Position numbers and translations under genes: made by a program. A DNA stretch of 7,869 nucleotides from an uncultured Desulfobacterales bacterium (GTDB lineage Bacteria > Desulfobacterota > Desulfobacteria > Desulfobacterales > JAFDCJ01): positions 1 to 7,869 of the forward strand of contig CALZJV010000280.1 in NCBI GenBank assembly GCA_945787595.1, written 5' to 3'. The number at the start of each line of letters is the position of its first letter. The first letter of the stretch is position 1. Under the pieces are notes generated by a model that saw only the letters and a list, made by a program, of their open reading frames with translations, ran no database searches and was not told the DNA's origin. Positions 1 to 4,603 of the stretch are shown here, piece by piece.

Positions 1-710
1 GTCCCTTCGCCGCAAACAACGAATGCTTCTCTGGTTCCCAGCCTTTTAAGGACAAGGGCGAGCTTGTCTGTCAGACTCTGTTCATAGACCCCTAAAACCT
101 GGGCGGAAGCACTCGCCGGGTTCGTTACCGGGCCCAGAAGATTAAAGATGCTGCGAATCCCGATCTCTCTTCGCGGTCCGGCTGCGTATTTCATGGCCCC
201 GTGAAAAAGGGGCGCATAAAGAAATCCGATGCCGATTTCCTTGATGCATGTCTCAACATCGGTAGAGGTGAGATCCAGCTTTACTCCCAGGTTTTCGAGA
301 ACATCTGCGCTGCCGCAAAGGCTGGAGACGGCCCGATTGCCGTGTTTGGCTACCTTTATGCCGGCCCCGGCAGCAACAAACGCAGTCGTGGTGGAAACAT
401 TAAACGTCCGGGTACCGTCGCCACCCGTGCCCACAATATCGAGGATGGTCTCATTCTCTATATTGATCTCATCCCGATCAAGGTTCACCATATTGTTATT
501 AACGCATATCTTTATCGCCTTGGCCCGCATTACCCTGGCAGCACCCGTAATCTCATCCACAGTCTCTCCTTTAAATCTCAAGGCCGTGATGAACGCCCCG
601 ATCTGAGCCGGTGTGGCTATCCCGGTCATGATCTCATCCATGGCCTTCTCCATCTCGGTCTCTGTCAGATCCTCTCCTCTGACGACTTTTGAAATAGATT
701 CCTTAATCAT
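1..710 (-). CDS. trpD: Anthranilate phosphoribosyltransferase, N-terminal part (runs off the left edge)
   Basis: TrpD transfers the phosphoribosyl group of PRPP to anthranilate, the second step of the tryptophan branch, in the cytoplasm. Reading the minus strand from ATG at 710 gives an open frame of 236 codons to the window edge, without a stop. The family usually has about 340 residues, so roughly the last third lies outside. Visible marks are the N-terminal helical domain (about residues 1-70), the PRPP-binding loop GTGGDGT with following FNVST (94-106), KHGNR (122-126), GSADVLE (133-139) and the anthranilate-side stretch [15 protein letters not shown] (170-184) running on to LLGPVTNP (191-198). 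A polar stretch (about 71-88, [17 protein letters not shown]) before the PRPP loop is longer than in enterobacterial TrpD. The start follows trpG by 13 bases and has a near-perfect Shine-Dalgarno site. Truncation is by the window edge, not mutation. The family call is firm. Confidence 0.96.
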   Translation of the reverse strand, partial: MIKESISKVVRGEDLTETEMEKAMDEIMTGIATPAQIGAFITALRFKGETVDEITGAARVMRAKAIKICVNNNMVNLDRDEINIENETILDIVGTGGDGTRTFNVSTTTAFVAAGAGIKVAKHGNRAVSSLCGSADVLENLGVKLDLTSTDVETCIKEIGIGFLYAPLFHGAMKYAAGPRREIGIRSIFNLLGPVTNPASASAQVLGVYEQSLTDKLALVLKRLGTREAFVVCGEG

Positions 711-726
711 GATTTGTTCCTCCTTA
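711..726 (-). promoter_or_regulatory. trpD ribosome-binding site that includes the trpG stop codon
   Basis: On the minus strand the bases TAAGGAGG (726 down to 719) match the 3' end of 16S rRNA over eight bases, and end eight bases before the trpD ATG. The first three of these bases are the stop codon of trpG. Ribosomes finishing trpG would therefore release on top of the trpD initiation site, which suggests translational coupling (inference). Confidence 0.8.
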
Positions 727-1284
727 GGTAAGAAAATTTTGTAAAAGATTTGTCCCTGAATTTGTCAAAATAGATTCCGGGTGAAACTGAACGCCCTCAA
801 CCCGGTGTTGGTGATGCCTTAAGCCCATTATCTCTCCATCTTCCGTCCAGGCACTTATCTCAAGAAAATCAGGCAATGAATCCTTTTGCACGATGAGTGA
901 ATGGTAGCGCACCGCTTCAAAGGGATTGGACAGATCCTGATAGATGCTTTGGCCGTCGTGAAAGACCATGGAGGTCTTGCCGTGCATTATTCGATCGGCC
1001 CTGATGACCTTTGCCCCATAAGCCGCTGCAATGGCCTGGTGCCCAAGGCATACGCCAAGAACCGGAATCTTTGGCCCGAGATTATGGATCGCCTCAATTG
1101 AGATCCCCGAGTCGGCAGGTGTCCCCGGCCCGGGAGAGACCATCAGGGCCGAAGGATTTAACGCTTCAATGCCCTGGATATCGATCCGGTCGTTTCGGAA
1201 GACCTTTACCTCCTGATCCATCTGTTCCAGCATTTGGACCAGGTTGTAGGTAAAGGAATCATAATTATCAATTAACAGTATCAT
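724..1284 (-). CDS. trpG: Anthranilate synthase glutamine amidotransferase subunit (TrpG/PabA type)
   Basis: This class I glutamine amidotransferase subunit hydrolyses glutamine and channels ammonia to TrpE for anthranilate formation. The 186-residue protein has the usual single-domain length. It begins with the family signature [15 protein letters not shown] and has the oxyanion region SPGPGTP (50-56). The catalytic nucleophile is Cys79 in GVCLGHQ, with His168 and Glu170 in FHPES completing the triad. HGKTS (101-105) is the usual segment facing the synthase subunit. The gene is not fused to trpE or trpD, both of which are known in other bacteria. Its start lies 17 bases inside the 3' end of trpE and its stop is part of the trpD ribosome-binding site. 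The start has only a weak GA-rich site (AAAGGG further upstream), so coupling to trpE translation is likely. PabA proteins are nearly indistinguishable, so a dual role in p-aminobenzoate synthesis cannot be excluded. The location favours TrpG. Confidence 0.95.
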   Translation of the reverse strand: MILLIDNYDSFTYNLVQMLEQMDQEVKVFRNDRIDIQGIEALNPSALMVSPGPGTPADSGISIEAIHNLGPKIPVLGVCLGHQAIAAAYGAKVIRADRIMHGKTSMVFHDGQSIYQDLSNPFEAVRYHSLIVQKDSLPDFLEISAWTEDGEIMGLRHHQHRVEGVQFHPESILTNSGTNLLQNFLT

Positions 1285-2755
1285 TTTCTTTGACCCTTTC
1301 GATGGCTTTAAACATTGCCCCCGCTTTTCTTAATGTCTCTTCATACTCATTTTCAGGTGATGAGTCGTATACAATGCCTGCCCCCACCTGAATGGAGAGC
1401 CGATCTTTCAGGATGGTAATCGTGCGGATGGTAATGCAAAAATCCATGTTGCCGTTGAAGCCAAAATAGCCTACAGCGCCGGCGTAGGGCCCCCGCGGGG
1501 AGGACTCCAGTTCACTGATAATCTCCATGGCGCGGATCTTGGGTGCACCGCTGACGGTACCGGCCGGAAATGCCGACATAAACAGGTCAAAACAATCCGT
1601 CTTTGGTTTCAGGAATCCTTCAACCCTGGAGACAATGTGCATCACATGGGAATAGCGCTCTATTTCCATGAGCCTCGGCACGGTTACCGAACCGGGAGCA
1701 GCCACCTTACCGACATCGTTTCTTCCCAGGTCCACCAGCATGATATGTTCGGCACGCTCTTTGGGATCAGCCAAAAGATCTTTTTCGAATGCCCTGTCCT
1801 CCTCGGGTGTCGCACCCCTGGGTCTGGTACCGGCAATTGGGCGAAGTTCGATCTTGCCATCCGTAAGTCGCACCAGAATTTCCGGGGAAGCGCCGATCAG
1901 CTTTATGTCCCCGAAGTTCAGATAAAACATATAGGGCGATGGATTAACGCTTCTCAGGTTTCGATAGAGGGAAAAGTCTTCGCCCGATATCTCGCCTGAA
2001 AATCTTTGGGATAGGACTACCTGAATTACATCTCCGGCAATGATATAATTTTTTGCCTTTCGCACGGCGTCCTCAAAATCCTCCCTTAGAAAATTAGGTT
2101 TAAGGTCTGATAACCGCAAGGGCTCATCTTTTAAAGATGAGGGAAGGCGGCTCTGCAGTTGCTCAATCGTCTGCGTTACTTCCCGGCATGCCCGGCGGTA
2201 TGTCTGTTCCAAATCGGCTTGACTCTCAAGATGGGCAAAGGCAACGACCTTTACCATATGGGTGAAGTGATCGAAGATAATCAAACGACGGCAAGCGGTG
2301 AAGACGGCCTGCGGAAGATTATGATCCACGGGTGCAATTCCGGGAAGATGCTCCCATTTTCTTACCAGGTCATAATTGCAATATCCCACCAGCCCTCCCT
2401 GAAAAGGCGGAAGGTCTTTTACGGTTACCGGTTTGAATTTAGCGCTCAAATCTCTTAAAATATCCAAAGGATTTCCGACCTCCTTTAGTATTTCCTTTGC
2501 GTCTTCTTGCCATATTTCCACTTGACCGTCTCGTGAAACGACGCTCAGGTAGGGTTTGCAGCCGATAAAACTGTAGCGCCCCCACCTTTTCCCGCCGTCA
2601 GCACTCTCAAGCAAATAGGAATAAGAACCGTCTCTCAGCTTCAGATAGGCTGAGACCGGCGTTTCCGTATCGGCTAAAAATTCATGATAAACAGGGATCA
2701 AATTCCCCTGTTGCGCCATCTGCTTAAATTCTGAAAATGATGGTTTAATTTTCAA
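1268..2755 (-). CDS. trpE: Anthranilate synthase component I
   Basis: TrpE converts chorismate, with ammonia supplied by TrpG, into anthranilate and pyruvate, the committed step to tryptophan. The 495-residue length is typical. The N-terminal domain has LLES (48-51), the motif that forms the tryptophan feedback site in characterised TrpE proteins, so allosteric inhibition is expected. The chorismate-binding domain shows PIAGTRPRG (306-314), HIMLVDLGRNDVG (337-349), FPAGTVSGAPK (396-406) and the glycine-rich GAGIVYDSSPENEYEET (458-474). The start is TTG: an in-frame TGA lies two codons upstream, so no upstream start is possible. The next Met (residue 13) would delete the conserved PSFSEFKQMA segment. 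A Shine-Dalgarno site AGAGGTG sits just before the TTG. The gene overlaps trpG by 17 bases and lies downstream of a leader attenuator. PabB and salicylate synthases are relatives, but LLES, length and context point to TrpE. Confidence 0.97.
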   Translation of the reverse strand: MKIKPSFSEFKQMAQQGNLIPVYHEFLADTETPVSAYLKLRDGSYSYLLESADGGKRWGRYSFIGCKPYLSVVSRDGQVEIWQEDAKEILKEVGNPLDILRDLSAKFKPVTVKDLPPFQGGLVGYCNYDLVRKWEHLPGIAPVDHNLPQAVFTACRRLIIFDHFTHMVKVVAFAHLESQADLEQTYRRACREVTQTIEQLQSRLPSSLKDEPLRLSDLKPNFLREDFEDAVRKAKNYIIAGDVIQVVLSQRFSGEISGEDFSLYRNLRSVNPSPYMFYLNFGDIKLIGASPEILVRLTDGKIELRPIAGTRPRGATPEEDRAFEKDLLADPKERAEHIMLVDLGRNDVGKVAAPGSVTVPRLMEIERYSHVMHIVSRVEGFLKPKTDCFDLFMSAFPAGTVSGAPKIRAMEIISELESSPRGPYAGAVGYFGFNGNMDFCITIRTITILKDRLSIQVGAGIVYDSSPENEYEETLRKAGAMFKAIERVKENDTVN

Positions 2756-2759
2756 ATTT

Positions 2760-2766
2760 CACCTCT
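2760..2766 (-). promoter_or_regulatory. trpE ribosome-binding site for a TTG start
   Basis: The minus strand reads AGAGGTG followed by AAAT and then TTG (2755-2753). The match to the anti-Shine-Dalgarno is good and fixes the non-ATG start. It lies only a few bases after the U-tract of the second attenuator hairpin, so both terminators must be passed for this site to be made. Confidence 0.7.
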
Positions 2767-2770
2767 AAAT

Positions 2771-2800
2771 AAAAAAACCGCGGAATCTTTGGTCCCACGG
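2771..2800 (-). terminator. trp attenuator, intrinsic terminator 2
   Basis: CCGTGGGA (2800-2793) pairs with TTCCGCGG (2785-2778) over 8 bp, including two G-U pairs, around a seven-base loop. A seven-T run (2777-2771) follows, just before the trpE ribosome-binding site. The 5' arm (2800-2791, CCGTGGGACC) is also an exact 10-base complement of the 3' arm of terminator 1 (2824-2815), so forming that alternative pairing would destroy both terminators. Confidence 0.8.
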
Positions 2801-2808
2801 CCAATATT

Positions 2809-2845
2809 AAAAAACCGTGGGACCTTTCGGAGGTGCCCACGGTTT
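2809..2845 (-). terminator. trp attenuator, intrinsic terminator 1
   Basis: On the minus strand AAACCGTGGG (2845-2836) pairs with CCCACGGTTT (2821-2812), and ACCT (2834-2831) with AGGT (2825-2822). This gives about 14 bp with a single bulged C2835 and a five-base loop. It ends in a six-T run (2814-2809). It starts 27 bases after the leader peptide stop codon, where an attenuator terminator is expected. Confidence 0.9.
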
Positions 2846-2914
2846 ATGATTTATCGTTTATACGGGTTTGTCTTATCTTGGCAGGCTCGCCTCCGGATGA
2901 GAGTTGAGCCACCA
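2828..2914 (-). promoter_or_regulatory. trp attenuator: leader hairpin 1:2 and antiterminator 2:3
   Basis: Written as minus-strand RNA, TGGTGGCTC (2914-2906, inside the Trp codons) pairs with GAGCCTGCCA (2888-2879) with one bulged U, forming a 1:2 hairpin of about 9 bp. The competing element CGGAGG (2895-2890) is an exact complement of CCTCCG (2833-2828), which lies in the apical part of terminator 1, with possible weaker extension into GTGGGC. A ribosome stalled at the Trp codons would mask segment 1, favour the 2:3 pairing and so break terminator 1. The base pairing is read directly from the sequence. The regulatory logic is established for enterobacterial trp leaders and is inferred here. 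Confidence 0.75.
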
Positions 2915-2962
2915 CCAGTTACCCAGCGAATTCTTCATAGTTTTTCGACGTTTGTAATTCAT
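2873..2962 (-). CDS. trpL: trp operon leader peptide (TrpL), three consecutive Trp codons
   Basis: A short minus-strand frame runs from ATG at 2962 to TAA at 2875-2873 (29 residues), or from an in-frame ATG at 2938 (21 residues). Its core is GNWWWLNSH, with TGG TGG TGG at 2917-2909, residues 16-18 of the longer form. Three consecutive Trp codons in a tiny frame just upstream of trpE, and immediately before a terminator, are the hallmark of a tryptophan attenuator leader. Ribosome stalling on these codons would report scarcity of charged tRNA-Trp. Neither ATG has a recognisable Shine-Dalgarno site, so which start is used is unclear. The longer form begins MNYKRRKT and the shorter MKNSLGN, which looks more like known TrpL peptides. 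The peptide itself is not expected to have a function beyond its translation. Confidence 0.88.
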   Translation of the reverse strand: MNYKRRKTMKNSLGNWWWLNSHPEASLPR

Positions 2963-2965
2963 AGG

Positions 2966-2973
2966 AGTTAACT
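2966..2973 (-). promoter_or_regulatory. Possible trp operator core AGTTAACT
   Basis: AGTTAACT is a perfect 8-base palindrome overlapping the predicted -10 region. The same eight bases form the centre of the E. coli TrpR operator, which also overlaps the -10 of its promoter. The flanking bases of the E. coli operator are not conserved here, and no trpR gene is in the window, so this is only a candidate. Confidence 0.3.
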
Positions 2974-2998
2974 TAAAGACTGTGAATGGAAATGTCAA
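2970..2998 (-). promoter_or_regulatory. Candidate sigma70 promoter of the trp operon
   Basis: The minus strand has a consensus -35 TTGACA (2998-2993). Seventeen bases later it has TAAGTT (2975-2970), a poor -10 (3 of 6). Transcription would begin about 2963-2965, at or just before the first leader-peptide ATG. The -35 is convincing; the exact -10 is not (TTAAGT one base earlier is an equal alternative). Confidence 0.6.
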
Positions 2999-3007
2999 GA
3001 GAAAAAA

Positions 3008-3030
3008 TGATTACTTTTCAATTGTAATCA
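3008..3030. repeat. Inverted repeat TGATTAC-N9-GTAATCA upstream of the trp promoter
   Basis: The two 7-base arms (3008-3014 and 3024-3030) are perfect complements around an AT-rich nine-base centre. The dyad lies about ten bases upstream of the trp -35 box. Its position and symmetry suit a dimeric DNA-binding regulator. It has no T-tract or GC-rich stem that would suggest a terminator. The regulator is unknown. Confidence 0.45.
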
Positions 3031-3363
3031 GTTGGACTCCCTTAACATGGTGCCGAAGATCGGATTTGTCAGATAGTAAATTATAATAATAAATTACCGA
3101 ATCGAATGTGAGTTTATGTAAGTTTAAACGAGTTTTTGTACGTTACTGGCTGCATAATCGCATATTTTCACCGGAAGCAGTAATTCAGGAAATCTCTCAA
3201 ATTTCATGTGCTGATGATGGGTGACTTATTTATCCGACACTGTGAATGTTAACGAGATTCGAGAAGAACAGCAATACGGCGGTCTTCGGGTAACATTGAC
3301 AGCCATGCTTGGATCGGCCAAGATTCATTCCATCATTACCCGCAATCGTGAATTTTTTATTTA
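3031..3363. other. AT-rich divergent intergenic spacer, no convincing gene
   Basis: No open frame with protein-like composition or a good ribosome-binding site is seen on either strand. The stretch contains a perfect TATAAT (3082-3087) with no matching -35, and two imperfect direct repeats GAGTTTATGTA (3110-3120) and GAGTTTTTGTA (3130-3140) spaced exactly 20 bases apart, about two helical turns. It also has a second TTGACA (3296-3301) with only a poor -10 after it, and a small dyad CTTGG-N5-CCAAG (3308-3322). A regulatory role for both operons is plausible but unproven. Confidence 0.5.
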
Positions 3364-3392
3364 TTGACAATTATTTTAGATGTCATTACGAT
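3364..3392 (+). promoter_or_regulatory. Candidate sigma70 promoter of the tctCAB-tarD operon
   Basis: TTGACA (3364-3369) and TACGAT (3387-3392, 4 of 6 to TATAAT) are separated by 17 bases, the best promoter match in the spacer on the plus strand. Transcription would start near 3399, leaving a leader of about 120 bases before tctC. A TGACA-N11-TGTCA dyad (3365-3385) overlaps the -35 box. Confidence 0.65.
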
Positions 3393-3421
3393 CAAAAAAA
3401 TTTCCCGCCGTATTTTTTGAT
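3391..3421. repeat. Inverted repeat ATCAAAAAA-N13-TTTTTTGAT at the predicted transcription start
   Basis: Two perfectly complementary 9-base arms (3391-3399 and 3413-3421) flank a 13-base centre that includes CCCGCC. The left arm begins inside the predicted -10 hexamer and covers the predicted start site, a classical position for a repressor operator. As RNA it would be a weak A-U hairpin, so a DNA-level operator is the likelier reading (inference). Confidence 0.45.
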
Positions 3422-3505
3422 TGCTGCTCCAAGCTTAATGGCAGCACGCGATCCGGCCATGGAATCAACGCAATGCGTCTACCCGCAACAGATAACCCAA
3501 TAAAT

Positions 3506-3516
3506 AGGAGAGGAGG
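3506..3516 (+). promoter_or_regulatory. Double Shine-Dalgarno for tctC
   Basis: AGGAGAGGAGG contains two overlapping strong sites. The first (AGGAG, 3506-3510) is correctly spaced for ATG at 3517; the second (GGAGG, 3512-3516) is correctly spaced for ATG at 3523. Either start gives the same mature protein, since the difference lies in the signal peptide. Confidence 0.7.
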
Positions 3517-4509
3517 ATGGAAATGAAAGCAAAATGCCTTATGCACATCAAAAGTTTCATGGTACTGTTCTGTGTGGCAGCAATTGTTATGACCCTGGCG
3601 CCTGCTATGGTAAATGCCGAATACCCAGAAAAACCTGTCACATACATCATTTCCTTTAATCCGGGCGGCGAGTCGGATGTCACAGCCCGTCTGCAGGAAA
3701 GCCACCTGGAAAAATTTCTCGGCCAGTCGGTCAACGTAACCCACAAACCCGGCGGCGGCGGCGCAGTGGCCTGGAGTGATTTCCAGCGCACGGCCAAGCC
3801 GGACGGTTACACGGTAATCGGTGTGAATATTCCCCATATTATTGGCCAGCCGATGCTGCGCAAGGATGCCGGGTATGAAACCGACGGGTTTGATTTGATC
3901 ATGTGGTTTCACTTCACCCCCAACGCCCTGATCGTGAAGAAAGACAGCCCTTACCAGAAACTGGAAGATTTCATCAAATATGCCAAGGAAAACCCAAAGG
4001 CCGCGACTGTCGGAGGGAGCGGCAGCTTTAGCGCCAACCACCTGGAGACCCTGCGTCTCGAGAAAGCGGCAGGGGTCGAGGTTACCTATGTGCCCCACAC
4101 CGGAACCGGACCGGTGGTCCCGGCGCTGTTGGGCGGCCACATCACCGCAGCCATGGGTTACTCCATGCTGGGAGTGCAATACAAGGATCAGGTTCGGGTG
4201 CTGGCGGTAGCTTCCGATGAGCGTGTCGAAACCCTGCCCGATGCGCCGACCTTCAAAGAGCTCGGTTACGATATCGTTGGCGGGGCTTTCCGTGGAGTGG
4301 CCGCGCCCAAAGGTACGGATCCTCAAATTATATCCAAGCTCGCCGAGGCCTTCAGCGAAACCAACAAGATCATCGCTGAAAAACAGCGCCAGCTGGGTTT
4401 TGTCATGACCTATGCCACCGGAGAAGATGCTTACACCCTGGTGGGCCGTATGAAAAAGAACTACGAGGGTATCTTGCAGGAAATTGCCGCCCAGAAGAAA
4501 AAAAAGTAA
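3517..4509 (+). CDS. tctC: TTT-family periplasmic solute receptor (TctC/Bug)
   Basis: This is the extracytoplasmic binding protein of a tripartite tricarboxylate transporter; it captures a small carboxylate in the periplasm and delivers it to TctA/TctB. The product is 330 residues (328 from the alternative Met3), the usual Bug length. A Sec signal peptide is clear: basic start, hydrophobic stretch FMVLFCVAAIVMTLAPA (14-30), likely cleavage after VNA (34). The mature protein starts EYPEKPVTYI and shows the family's first ligand loop, FNPGGESDVTARL (47-59), then HKPGGGGAVAW (76-86) and AKPDGYT, both typical of Bug proteins. The C-terminal part has TFKELGYD, followed by GVAAPKGTDP, also conserved. 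No lipobox is evident. Sequence alone does not give the ligand: family members bind citrate, tartrate, aspartate, terephthalate and others. The D-tartrate dehydratase-like gene in the same operon suggests tartrate or a similar hydroxy-dicarboxylate. Confidence 0.93.
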   Translation: MEMKAKCLMHIKSFMVLFCVAAIVMTLAPAMVNAEYPEKPVTYIISFNPGGESDVTARLQESHLEKFLGQSVNVTHKPGGGGAVAWSDFQRTAKPDGYTVIGVNIPHIIGQPMLRKDAGYETDGFDLIMWFHFTPNALIVKKDSPYQKLEDFIKYAKENPKAATVGGSGSFSANHLETLRLEKAAGVEVTYVPHTGTGPVVPALLGGHITAAMGYSMLGVQYKDQVRVLAVASDERVETLPDAPTFKELGYDIVGGAFRGVAAPKGTDPQIISKLAEAFSETNKIIAEKQRQLGFVMTYATGEDAYTLVGRMKKNYEGILQEIAAQKKKK

Positions 4510-4511
4510 GG

Positions 4512-4579
4512 CGCTGTTCAACAGCGGCGGCGGCAAATTTTGACGGGCCGGACCCCGGGGCCGACGGACCGGCTCGTCG
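4512..4579 (+). other. tctC-tctA gap with small stem-loops
   Basis: Just after the tctC stop, CGCTG-TTCAA-CAGCG (4512-4526; a 7-base dyad in total) can form a short hairpin without a T-tract. A second GC-rich stem, CGACG-N8-CGTCG (4562-4579), and the palindrome CCCCGGGG (4553-4560) follow. The first could stabilise the tctC message end and help keep receptor levels above those of the membrane subunits, as is common in transport operons. This is inference. Confidence 0.3.
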
Positions 4580-4603
4580 ATGCTTTTTCACTGCGAGGTT
4601 GTC

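Noticed and set aside
201..692. 163- and 125-codon plus-strand frames at the left end
   Set aside because: Both are antisense to trpD, which has the PRPP-binding motif and a good start. No ribosome-binding site or protein-like features are seen.
3082..3087. Perfect TATAAT (and an overlapping reverse-strand TATAAT at 3080-3085)
   Set aside because: No -35 element at acceptable spacing on either strand; the stretch is simply AT-rich.
3296..3324. Second TTGACA as an alternative tct promoter
   Set aside because: The -10 at 17-base spacing is CAAGAT (3 of 6). The 3364-3392 promoter is better and closer to the gene.
3309..3503. 64-codon plus-strand frame in the spacer
   Set aside because: It has no ribosome-binding site and no recognisable composition. 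It runs across the best tctC promoter, so it is probably chance.
3376..4536. 386-codon open frame on the minus strand, antisense to tctC
   Set aside because: It lies opposite a confident receptor gene with signal peptide and family motifs. Its translation is rich in His, Gly and Arg without recognisable domains, and is a codon-bias shadow.
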